From the NCBI GenBank assembly GCA_900320955.1, contig ONUN01000003.1:35323-72554 (forward strand): a stretch of 37,232 nt of DNA, in the 5' to 3' direction. The notes below the pieces were generated by a model. It did no database searches, was not told where the DNA came from, and saw only the letters and a program-made list of their open reading frames with translations. The position numbers were made by a program, and so were the translations under genes. This DNA comes from an uncultured Methanobrevibacter sp. (lineage in GTDB: Archaea > Methanobacteriota > Methanobacteria > Methanobacteriales > Methanobacteriaceae). Of this stretch, positions 8,178 to 16,414 are shown in pieces (the stretch's first letter is position 1; each line of letters begins with the position of its first letter).

Positions 8178-9224
8178 ATGATGGCTAAAATAAATTTATT
8201 GACTACTGGATTGGCAACTATGTGTACAGAAAGTTTTGGAATGGGAAATATTGATTTTTCATGGTTGGTATATAATCCTTCTGCCATACTGTGGGCGGAC
8301 ACTATTTTTTTAACTAAATATATGGAAGAATCCTTGTACAAAAGGGATGGTGATCCTTTGGATAAATCATTAAATTTAATTTTTGAAATATTGGAAGATA
8401 ATAATGTAGTTAAATTCAAAAATTCAAAAAATGTTTTTAATGATGATATTTCGGAAAAATTAGAAGAGAAAATTTCCAAAGATTTATTTCAACTTCAAAA
8501 AGATGAAAGTTCGGATATTAGAATTGAGGAATGTCGTGGTGATGATCATCGAAATATTTTCATTGAGGATAAACCATATTGTTTTCCAGAATTAAAAAGC
8601 ATATATGCAAGTTTAATTATTTCTGAGGCATGGGATGCTAAATGTTTATTCTCAGAAAGGAATTTGGATTTTTTGAAATACAAACTGAATTTACAATCAA
8701 TTCCAGAATTACAGTCTAAGTCCCAGTCTTTTGATAATATATTTAGCCTACATTTGCCGGATTTACCGTTAATGCATGATTATTCAATTTCTCGGAGATG
8801 TTCAACATGCCGATATGATGATAAATGTAAATCTGAGTATTTAACTAAAACAGAAGATAATTTGATGTATTACCTTGACTTAAGAGAGTATGATGAAATA
8901 AATCAAATCAAAGATATTATTTATGAAATTGATAAGAAAATTAATTCGGAGGAATACTTCTGTGATTCTGATTTGCTGTTAAAGGAATATCATGAAACTA
9001 AAAAGCAGACAATCAAAACAATGCATACTTTATTTCCAAAAATTAGAAAATGGACAAATTATTCAATGATGGTTTGTTCAGCGACAACAGCTTATGGTTA
9101 TTTAACTGGATCAAACTTATTGACTGTATTGGGTATTGGAATGGGTGCAGCTAATGAGTTAGTTCGATTTAGTTTAAATGATTTTGAAAATAAAACTAAA
9201 TGGGTTGGATTCAAAGTAAAATAA
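8178..9224 (+). CDS. Orphan protein with cysteine motif and hydrophobic C-terminal segment
   Basis: I do not recognise this 348-residue protein. The start is the first of two adjacent ATGs, with GTGGGA just upstream; the second (8181) is equally plausible. Its N-terminus (LLTTGLATMCTESFGMGN) and the WLVYNPSAILWADTIFLT stretch look like a folded beta/alpha domain. The middle has a C-x2-C-x4-C cluster (RRCSTCRYDDKCKSEY) that may bind a metal, although only three closely spaced cysteines are visible. It is followed by a charged, helical, possibly coiled-coil stretch. The C-terminal region (SMMVCSATTAYGYLTGSNLL, then TVLGIGMGAANELV) is hydrophobic and could be a membrane hairpin or a glycine-rich helix pair. 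The gene stands alone between the two ROK copies in gene-poor DNA, so context says only that it is accessory. Confidence 0.75.
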   Translation: MMAKINLLTTGLATMCTESFGMGNIDFSWLVYNPSAILWADTIFLTKYMEESLYKRDGDPLDKSLNLIFEILEDNNVVKFKNSKNVFNDDISEKLEEKISKDLFQLQKDESSDIRIEECRGDDHRNIFIEDKPYCFPELKSIYASLIISEAWDAKCLFSERNLDFLKYKLNLQSIPELQSKSQSFDNIFSLHLPDLPLMHDYSISRRCSTCRYDDKCKSEYLTKTEDNLMYYLDLREYDEINQIKDIIYEIDKKINSEEYFCDSDLLLKEYHETKKQTIKTMHTLFPKIRKWTNYSMMVCSATTAYGYLTGSNLLTVLGIGMGAANELVRFSLNDFENKTKWVGFKVK

Positions 9225-10065
9225 AAATTTCAAAAATATTAATAAAATAGCACTGAAAATCATAGAAATTATTAATTTTATGGGCTTTTAATCATAATGA
9301 AGTTTTAGATAGAAAAAATATTGTTTTAAAGATAGGTTAACTAAACCTGGATTCTGTATAATATTTCTTAAATTGTAGTTAATAAAATTAATTTTACTAA
9401 ATAATTGAATATTCGATAAAAATGAATATTATTAAATAAAGCTTGTAATTTGTGATATTATGAATCAAAACGACTTAAATCAAGGCCTTTTGAAATGGTA
9501 CGCTATCCTTTATAAATAAGATGGTGTTTCAAGTGCATCAAATGAAATGAGATTGAGGTTATGGTTATTTGGCCAATTTGGTAGGACTATGTCTAATTTG
9601 CTATGAACTTTGTGAATTAGATGTCTTTGTGTAGTTGATGCTCTTTGAAACAATTGTTTGCTTAAATTGGTTTGTGGTTAAATTATACTTGATTATGAGT
9701 TAAAAAGTAGTCATTTATTCAATTGATTTTTATTATTTTGATTCAAATTCAGTTGTGTCATGTTTATAGTTGATAACAAAATTTAATAATGCCGTTTATG
9801 ATAACTAATATTTAGAGTAATATCTTTTTTGCTGTCATCCCAATAATTCAATATCATTAATTTGATGATGTGGGTATTATGGGATGTTTATCATGGTTAT
9901 CATGGAATTTATTGTCCGACTTGTTGGGGAATTGGTGGATTTTTAGCACAAAATGGTGAATTTATTGAAACAAACTCTCGCTGAAGGTCACCTTTTTCCT
10001 CTACAATCTTTTAGTATTTAATGATTTTTTTTAATAATTCTGGAGGCTTTAACACAATAGGGATG
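9225..10065. other. Gene-poor region with a decayed ORF and the downstream part of ROK copy B
   Basis: No intact gene was found. At 9460-9606 (plus) a frame reads MNQNDLNQGLLKWYAILYK, stops at TAA 9517-9519, then continues in the same frame as SASNEMRLRLWLFGQFGRT to a TGA. It looks like the 5' end of a dead gene of unknown family. From about 9738 the sequence matches copy A (6219 on), and it includes the 39-codon frame at 9865-9984. Confidence 0.45.
9865..9984 (+). CDS. Possible 39-residue small protein (copy B)
   Basis: This ORF has the same length and position as 6349-6468. It reads DVYHGYHGIYCPTCWGIGGF near its middle. Differences between the copies include both silent and amino-acid changes. 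No ribosome site is evident, so this is speculative. Confidence 0.2.
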   Translation: MMWVLWDVYHGYHGIYCPTCWGIGGFLAQNGEFIETNSR

Positions 10066-10971
10066 TTATAAAATCCATTGGCATCTATTTTGACTAATAA
10101 TGAAATTGTATAGGGCACCAACACATCCTGATGCATTTTCAAAATGGCATTTTTCAATTGCAGGTTCACTTACGGCTTCATGGAATTTTATTGAATAGAA
10201 ATCATGCAGCTTGTCTTTTATCTCAGCTATTAAAATGTCCTGCGTGGAAATTCCCCCGCCGATGCAGAACTTTTCTGCATCCAATACTGACTGTATGGTT
10301 ACAATTCCTGCTGCAATTGTTTCGGCATAATCCCTCACCACTTCTTTTGCTGTTTCATCACCTTCCCTATACTTTTCAAAGAGTTCATGGCTGTCGAGGG
10401 CATATTTTTTATCCTTATATGCGTCGGTTAGATTTTTGTGGCCTCCGATTTTGCCGAACCTCTTTTCGTTATTGGGATTTTTAAAATCTGTAAGAATGCT
10501 TGAAAACTCTCCTGCAGTTTCACTGCTTCCCCGATATAGTGCTCCATTGATAATTATTCCGCCGGCTATTTCAGTTCCAAGTCCCATGACCACTCCATTT
10601 TTCACATCCGACAGGTTTCCCATCCAAAGTTCGGCCAGTGCTGCACATTTGCCGTCATTTTCAATCCACACTGGTTTTTTGTATTTTTCTTCCAATATGG
10701 TTTTTAAGGGCATGTCGCAAATCCAGTCAAATGTTGCCACCTTGTTAACTATTCCCTGCTCAGCATTAATTTTACCCGGAAAAGACATTGCAATGCCAGC
10801 TATCTGATTTAAGTGGGGGCGGATAATTTCATCCAATGATTCAAATAATTTTTCAGCTTCTCTTATGGTTTTGATTTCATTTATTTCAATGGTTTCTGCA
10901 TTTTTATCGGTTAGTGTGTATTTTATTGCGGTTCCGCCGACATCAATTGCCAAATATTTTTCACAGCACAT
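10066..10971 (-). CDS. ROK-family sugar kinase
   Basis: The protein is 301 residues, a normal length for an ROK kinase, and probably phosphorylates a hexose or acetylated amino sugar with ATP in the cytoplasm. The ATG at 10969-10971 is chosen because the phosphate-binding motif YLAIDVGGTAIKY follows at once. Further motifs are WIENDGKCAALAELW, with the presumed catalytic Asp, and LGTEIAGGIIINGALY followed by SSETAGEF. There is no N-terminal helix-turn-helix, so it is not an NagC/XylR-type repressor. The ROK zinc motif (CxCGxxGC) is missing: the corresponding segment NEKRFGKIGGHKN has no cysteines, and the usual LGTGIGGG is LGTEIAGG. The substrate therefore cannot be guessed. A truncated second copy lies at 6520-7233. 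Confidence 0.85.
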   Translation of the reverse strand: MCCEKYLAIDVGGTAIKYTLTDKNAETIEINEIKTIREAEKLFESLDEIIRPHLNQIAGIAMSFPGKINAEQGIVNKVATFDWICDMPLKTILEEKYKKPVWIENDGKCAALAELWMGNLSDVKNGVVMGLGTEIAGGIIINGALYRGSSETAGEFSSILTDFKNPNNEKRFGKIGGHKNLTDAYKDKKYALDSHELFEKYREGDETAKEVVRDYAETIAAGIVTIQSVLDAEKFCIGGGISTQDILIAEIKDKLHDFYSIKFHEAVSEPAIEKCHFENASGCVGALYNFIISQNRCQWIL

Positions 10972-11615
10972 AAATCAAATTCACTCCATTCGGGGTTGGG
11001 TTGTTAAATAATGATTTGTTTTTGATGATATAAATGCTATCAAAGTTTGCTTTTTGATGGTTTGTTTCTTAGTGGGATCAGCGAAAATTGGTGGTGCTGG
11101 CAAAATAATATGGAGGTCACATACTAAAATTCGCAGATGATGTGTCAGTTATTGTTTACTTTTAACTGATGTTGTAATTATATTAAATTAATTTTTTGAT
11201 AAAGTATCTATGTGATTTTCATAAAAGCTGGTTGAATTATTGTTTGGATTTTTCAGTAAATGGTGTCAGTCTTTCTAAGGGAATTTTACACTATTTTTAA
11301 CCTAGTGCATAATTCTGGAAATCTTTATTTTAATAAATCTGTTGTGAATGGTGATGTTTTGCTGGATGAAAACTTTTTGAGGATTTTTTTTTGAATTAGT
11401 GAAATGATGATTTATTTTGGAAGTTATAATTTTTCTCTAATAATTCATAAGTTTTTCAATAGTATTTTTTTTTGTTTCTGGGGTAAGTTCATCATAGGGT
11501 TTAATAAATTTATATTTATTTTATTGTGATGTATCAAAAATAGAATTATTAATCTTTAAAATAAATACATATGTAAATGATAATAATAAATCAAAATATA
11601 TTTTGAGGAATATTG
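10972..11615. other. Gene-poor region before the KAP NTPase
   Basis: About 640 A+T-rich bases show no credible ORF or RNA gene. The last 60 bases should carry the promoter of the NTPase gene; GAGGAA at 11605-11610 is its ribosome site. Confidence 0.45.
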
Positions 11616-13652
11616 ATGTTTGATTCAGATAAACCTATTAAAAGAGATAATGAAGATGAATTAAATAGAATGTCTTTTGTAAAAAAGTTAGCTAAGTCAA
11701 TTACTCTTTTTGATTCTGAAAATTGTTTAGTTTTAGCTTTAATGGGAGAATGGGGTTGTGGAAAATCTTCAATTTTAAATTTAACCTTCAATGAAATCAA
11801 AAAAGAAAAAGATGATTGGATTTTTGTTGAGTTTGATCCATGGTATTTTTCTAATCAAGACAATTTAATTCTCCAATTTTTTAACACGTTATTTAATCAA
11901 TTAAATTTTTCAAAGAAAATTGGAAGAAAAGCTAAAAATACATTTAAACGTTTTATTAAAGGAATGTCTCTTAGTGTAAATTATAAATTTGTTTCAGCAA
12001 ATTTTAATTTTGATAAAATGTTGTATCAGGAGGAATATAAAAAATTTACTTCTTATAAAATAGATTTGGAAAATATATTTCTTAATTTGGATTTTAAAAT
12101 TATTATTTCAATTGATAATATTGATAGATTAACTGATGATGAAGTAATACAAATATTTTCACTTGTCCATTCTTTAGCTGATCTTCCAAATGTGATATAT
12201 ATTTTAACTTTTGATAATAAGTTAATATTGAATGTATTAAACGGTTTAAATATATATTCTCCTGAAGATTTTTTAAAAAAGATTATTCAAATTCCAATCG
12301 CTGTTCCTCAAGTCACAGAAAGCAATTTAGAATTATTGATGCATAAATACATTGAACCAATTTATAATCAATATATTTTGTCTGAAAGTATGTTTTTGGA
12401 TAATGGGTTTTCTGAAGTAGTACAATATTTAAAACCTTTTTTAAAGAATTTACGAGATTTAAAAAGATATGTGAATATACTTAAGTTTTATTGTTCAGAT
12501 TTAATTGAAGAAATAAATATTGTTGATTTTATGTTATTGTTAGCAATACAAACTTTTCAAAATGTGGCGTATCATGAAATAAAAAATAATAAAGAATTAT
12601 TGACCATTACTTATGATGACCAACAGGAGTTTATGGAAGTGATGCAAAATTTATTTGATAGGATTGAAGGGGCATTCCATAATTTCGATAGATTGTATAT
12701 TAATCGTTTGATGCAGTATATGTTTCCTCAATTTCAAGAAATATTTTATCCATTAATAGTAAAACGAAGAGTTTTGAATGAAAAGTTTAGAATTTGTGAT
12801 TCTGAGCACTTTAATAAATATTTTACTCTTTCACTTGAAGAAAGTGAAGTAAGTGAGCTTTACATGGATACATTAATAAATCTTGATGAAGATGAGTTAT
12901 CTAAAGAATTTATTTTATTAAGAGATAATAATAAATTAAATCATTTTTTAGATAAATTTTATAAGAAAATTGATGAACTCAATTTAGAAAGTTCAAAAAG
13001 GTTTATTCATGCGTTTTTCAATGTTGCTGATGATTTTTTCAATGATTTAATATTGTATAATTCCAAAGTTAACATAATTTTGAATAAATTATTCGATAAA
13101 TTAAATTCAAATGATGTGTGTTTTAATATTTTAATGGAATCATTAAATAATTCTGGGGGGATATTTACTATGCTTGAATTTATTTATGGTATTGGTTTTG
13201 ATTATGGAGTTTTTTCTTCAAAAAAATCTGAATCTAATAAACAATTATGTATTACGTTAGAACAATTTGAGATTTTACAAAAAGAAGTTTATGAAAAAAT
13301 TAAAAAATTGCAAAGTGATGGTCAACTAAAAGAAAATAATTATTTAAGTATTTTACTTAAATATTGGGCAGATATCAGTGATGAAAATGAAGTAAAAGTG
13401 TTTGTTAATACAATCACTCAGGATGATTCGGATTTAATAAAATTTTTACATAAATTTAGAAGAAACTACTATTATAATCTTAATTCAGAGTATGATTTTG
13501 ATTTTGAAAAAATAAAAAGATATTCAAACTGGTCTGAGATATATGAAAGAATTAAAAATTTGAAAGAGTCTGATTCAATTAGTGTAAAAGAAAAAGAATT
13601 TTGCAAATACTTTTTATCAAAGTATCGAGAAAGATTATCTAATAATATGTAA
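11616..13652 (+). CDS. KAP-family P-loop NTPase
   Basis: This is a 678-residue STAND/AAA-like ATPase of the KAP family. I start it at ATG 11616, with GAGGAA five bases upstream, rather than at the adjoining TTG 11613. The N-terminal domain has Walker A GEWGCGKSS (residues 44-52), the KAP hallmark VEFDPWYFSNQDNL just after it, and Walker B IISIDNIDRL (Asp167). KAP proteins often have membrane helices inserted in the P-loop domain; none is evident here, so the protein is probably soluble. The C-terminal 350 residues are helical, rich in Leu, Asn, Glu and Lys, and without a recognised effector domain. Family members occur in mobile and defence contexts as well as in membrane-scaffold roles. The surrounding island makes an accessory defence role the more likely inference, but no effector gene is adjacent. 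Confidence 0.88.
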   Translation: MFDSDKPIKRDNEDELNRMSFVKKLAKSITLFDSENCLVLALMGEWGCGKSSILNLTFNEIKKEKDDWIFVEFDPWYFSNQDNLILQFFNTLFNQLNFSKKIGRKAKNTFKRFIKGMSLSVNYKFVSANFNFDKMLYQEEYKKFTSYKIDLENIFLNLDFKIIISIDNIDRLTDDEVIQIFSLVHSLADLPNVIYILTFDNKLILNVLNGLNIYSPEDFLKKIIQIPIAVPQVTESNLELLMHKYIEPIYNQYILSESMFLDNGFSEVVQYLKPFLKNLRDLKRYVNILKFYCSDLIEEINIVDFMLLLAIQTFQNVAYHEIKNNKELLTITYDDQQEFMEVMQNLFDRIEGAFHNFDRLYINRLMQYMFPQFQEIFYPLIVKRRVLNEKFRICDSEHFNKYFTLSLEESEVSELYMDTLINLDEDELSKEFILLRDNNKLNHFLDKFYKKIDELNLESSKRFIHAFFNVADDFFNDLILYNSKVNIILNKLFDKLNSNDVCFNILMESLNNSGGIFTMLEFIYGIGFDYGVFSSKKSESNKQLCITLEQFEILQKEVYEKIKKLQSDGQLKENNYLSILLKYWADISDENEVKVFVNTITQDDSDLIKFLHKFRRNYYYNLNSEYDFDFEKIKRYSNWSEIYERIKNLKESDSISVKEKEFCKYFLSKYRERLSNNM

Positions 13653-13752
13653 TAATTATGAAATATGTAAACAATGGCCTAAAGAAATAAATGTTGTTCA
13701 AAACTCAAAACACACAAAACAATCATGAATTCTGTTTTGAAAGCAAAAAATA

Positions 13753-13962
13753 ATGAATAGTAATAATAAAGATGAATGCACTGAAAATTACGTGTTGGAG
13801 ATTGTTTGGAATATTAATAGAATGATTCTAAATAGAAAAAAGTGGTCATTGAATGATACGGACAGAAGTAAGATTTTGTTAGACGCATTAACATATGACC
13901 TAATTAGATTTTATAATATTATGCAAAGAAGATTTAAAAAATTTTCGAATGAGAATCAATAA
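13753..13962 (+). CDS. Small hypothetical protein
   Basis: The ORF encodes 69 residues, hydrophilic and helical, with a basic C-terminus (MQRRFKKFSNEN). The stretch NRKKWSLNDTDRSKILLDAL has the look of genuine protein. There is no clear Shine-Dalgarno sequence before ATG 13753. It follows the KAP NTPase by 100 bases in the same direction and may be co-transcribed with it. No family is recognised. Confidence 0.45.
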   Translation: MNSNNKDECTENYVLEIVWNINRMILNRKKWSLNDTDRSKILLDALTYDLIRFYNIMQRRFKKFSNENQ

Positions 13963-14066
13963 TACATCAATTAAAACTTGATATAATAATATTTTAATAA
14001 ATCAACTGTCTTATAAAGTAGTATTTTGTCTATATTAGTCTATATTATTAAAAAATCATCATATAT

Positions 14067-14981
14067 TCATAGGTTAATAGGGCATAACTTATCAAGATTA
14101 AATTTTAATATAATGTTTGGTTTTAAAATAAAATTATGGTCTTTTTTAACCATTTGATATAAATTAATTTTTCTAAATTTGCATATGTCCATAATTTCTT
14201 TTTTAATGTTTTTGCCAATTTTTAAACCTAAATAAATAGATTTGGGTTTAATAAATGTTGTATAATGTTTATTAGAATAAAAATCACTATAATTGAAATC
14301 ATTTTCTATAAATACTATTCTCCATTCATTTTCATATTCCCAATCTTTGGACTTTGTAGTTGCAACTTTAAGTAGAAAAATCACGTTTTCAAGATTTTTA
14401 TAAACCACAAGAGAAATTAAATCATCAGTAACATCATTTTTTTCAACATAATTTATAGGAAAGCAAATTGCTTTTAAAAAAGTATTTTCATATTTTTTTA
14501 AATCATATTCAATACATATTCCCTCATGATTATCTGCATAATGAGCCCACATGGGATTGATATTATTTCTTTCAGCCAAACAAACTATTGAAAGTTTATT
14601 CTTTATGTTTTCGTTTATTTCATGAATAATATCATTTAATTCTTTTTTATCCTCCTGTGCCATATCTTTATAATATTCTGCTTCAATTTCAGCACCGTTC
14701 ACTTCTTTTTTAACAATTTTCCTATTTTTAAAACTAAATTCCTTAGCTATTTTTTCAATATCGTAAAATAACTGAATTTCATAAGGATCATTTAACTTTT
14801 CAATTTTTGGAAGAAATAGTAAATCATCACAAATTAAATCATAAACATGTTCGTTAGCACGAGTATATTTAAAAAGAGAATCTGGCATTTTTTCATTTTT
14901 ATAGTTTAAGCATTTGATTTTTTCTTCCTCATTTCCATTAAAATAGTTTTCAATGAATTTCTTTTTTTCATCTTTATTCAT
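14067..14981 (-). CDS. DUF2971 family protein
   Basis: The protein is 304 residues from ATG 14981; a TTG at 15002 would add seven codons, and neither has a clear ribosome site. The DUF2971 signature is good: SLFKYTRANEHVYDLI and KLNDPYE near the start, CLAERNNINPMWAHYADNHE followed by GICIEYDL in the middle, then KSKDWEYENEWRIVF and IYLGLKIG. The biochemical activity of the family is, to my knowledge, not established; members are scattered among bacteria and archaea, often in variable regions. It is transcribed away from an HNH-protein gene, with only 66 bases between the starts, so the two share a promoter region and may be controlled together. Confidence 0.8.
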   Translation of the reverse strand: MNKDEKKKFIENYFNGNEEEKIKCLNYKNEKMPDSLFKYTRANEHVYDLICDDLLFLPKIEKLNDPYEIQLFYDIEKIAKEFSFKNRKIVKKEVNGAEIEAEYYKDMAQEDKKELNDIIHEINENIKNKLSIVCLAERNNINPMWAHYADNHEGICIEYDLKKYENTFLKAICFPINYVEKNDVTDDLISLVVYKNLENVIFLLKVATTKSKDWEYENEWRIVFIENDFNYSDFYSNKHYTTFIKPKSIYLGLKIGKNIKKEIMDICKFRKINLYQMVKKDHNFILKPNIILKFNLDKLCPINL

Positions 14982-15047
14982 AATTAAAATTTTATGATTC
15001 AATTTTAATATATATTTTTAGGATTCTTCTGTATATGGGTGAATAAA

Positions 15048-16022
15048 ATGAAAAAATGCATAATCTGTAAAAAAATTAAAAATGATGAAGAGTTTAATAA
15101 GGAGCATATAATTCCGGAATCAATTGGTGGATTTTTAACTATTGATAATGTTTGTAAAGTGTGTAACAGTAGATTGGGTGAGGAAATAGATTCTAGAATT
15201 ATTGATGATTTCTTAATTAAAGGAAACATTGTGGCAAATAGAATAGGGAATAAAAACAATAAAGAAAAGATTCTATTCGAAAAATTAATTTCAAACAAAG
15301 ATTCTAAAATAAAATTAATCGCGAAAAGAGGGGAAAATGGTGAATTCAAAAAATGGGATGCTAATACTTCATTAAAATCATCTGAAGAAGATAAAAATCA
15401 TCATTCAATATCTTTTGATTCAGATAAAGATGTAAAAATTGTTTTAAAAGAAATTGAAAAGTTATTTAAAGATAAATATGGAAAAATTCTCACTGAAGAA
15501 GAAAAGAATGAGATTATATATAAAATCAATAATGAAAGTTCACACCCTAAGATGGAATTTAATTATACTGGCCATATTGATTTTGAAAAATTAGCAAGGG
15601 AATTTGTCAAAATAGCTTATGAAACAGCACACTATATATTGGGTGAGAACTATTTTGATGATGAAATGGGAAAAGATTTAAGAGAATCTTTATTCGATGA
15701 AAATCATGAGTTAATAAAAAAATATACTGAAAGAGGAATGGAATTAATGTCATATCCAAAACTTAAAGAGAATTTCAATAAAATAAACAATTTTTCAGAA
15801 AAAAATTTGATACATTTAATACAGATTCATGAAAGTAACAATAAAATTTATTTGGCAATAAACTTATTTAACTCATATAAGAACTGTATTTGTATAACTG
15901 AAACTGCAGATTTATATAATTTTAATGAACCCCTTTATTTTATAGCATTTTACTATGAAAACCATGAAAAAACATTTGATGAGATGGGGGTTTTGAATTT
16001 AGTTAAAAAATATGTTGATTAG
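15048..16022 (+). CDS. HNH endonuclease-like protein (HNH_5 type)
   Basis: The protein is 324 residues. I take ATG 15048 as the start because GGGTG at 15037-15041 is well placed; a GTG at 15039 would overlap it. The N-terminal 45 residues are a zinc-binding HNH module: Cys4-x2-Cys7, then NKEHIIPESIGG with His20, then Cys36-x2-Cys39-Asn40 in DNVCKVCNSRLGEEID. This matches the HNH_5 type of nuclease domain. The remaining 280 residues are charged and helical without a recognised domain, and may bind a target or partner. The stop overlaps an ORF for a small membrane protein. A nuclease function is likely from the motif; its target is unknown. Divergence from a DUF2971 gene and placement between ATPase systems fit a defence island. 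Confidence 0.8.
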   Translation: MKKCIICKKIKNDEEFNKEHIIPESIGGFLTIDNVCKVCNSRLGEEIDSRIIDDFLIKGNIVANRIGNKNNKEKILFEKLISNKDSKIKLIAKRGENGEFKKWDANTSLKSSEEDKNHHSISFDSDKDVKIVLKEIEKLFKDKYGKILTEEEKNEIIYKINNESSHPKMEFNYTGHIDFEKLAREFVKIAYETAHYILGENYFDDEMGKDLRESLFDENHELIKKYTERGMELMSYPKLKENFNKINNFSEKNLIHLIQIHESNNKIYLAINLFNSYKNCICITETADLYNFNEPLYFIAFYYENHEKTFDEMGVLNLVKKYVD

Positions 16023-16236
16023 CTTTCAAAAAATGGTAAATGATATAGTGGAGTATTCAAATGAATGCCAAATTCATAGTGTTTTTTTAAGGATTATAGG
16101 ATGTTCAGTAATTCTGCCCATTTTAATTGATTCCATAGGGATTTTTACAATATTTGTTTTTTTAAGTATCTATCAAAATTTAATTTATCTTTTAATGTCA
16201 TATTTACTCATCCTTAAAAGTACTGATATCTATTAA
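16012..16236 (+). CDS. Possible small two-helix membrane protein
   Basis: The ORF encodes 74 residues and overlaps the end of the HNH gene by 11 bases. After a polar N-terminus there are two hydrophobic stretches: FLRIIGCSVILPILIDSIGI running into FTIFVFLSIY, then NLIYLLMSYLLIL. ATG 16033 is an alternative start. No ribosome site is visible, so translation would rely on coupling to the upstream gene. If real, it is a small inner-membrane protein, perhaps an effector or anchor for the HNH protein. It may also be a chance ORF, because A+T-rich DNA readily encodes hydrophobic peptides. Confidence 0.4.
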   Translation: MLISFQKMVNDIVEYSNECQIHSVFLRIIGCSVILPILIDSIGIFTIFVFLSIYQNLIYLLMSYLLILKSTDIY

Positions 16237-16414
16237 TTATTAAATATTTCTTAAATTTTCATATTGCTATTTAAAATCCTGTTTTAAATTAATTTTTCAT
16301 TCTTAAATCAATTTTTCATAATAAAATCATTATTTTAAATTGATATTAGTTAAATTTATTATAAATGCAGTCATAATTACTATTATACTTTAAAAATATG
16401 TGATGTGGATAACT

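Larger units (their letters stand above)
9738..11000. repeat. Duplicated ROK segment, copy B
   Basis: This is the counterpart of 6219-7250. It contains the full-length kinase gene and is not interrupted by an insertion sequence, so it shows the original arrangement. The similarity fades about 30-40 bases beyond the kinase start codon. Confidence 0.85.

Noticed and set aside
10131-10807. Plus-strand ORFs opposite the intact ROK kinase
   Set aside because: These are antisense shadows of a gene with clear family motifs; the similar ORF in copy A simply reflects the duplication.
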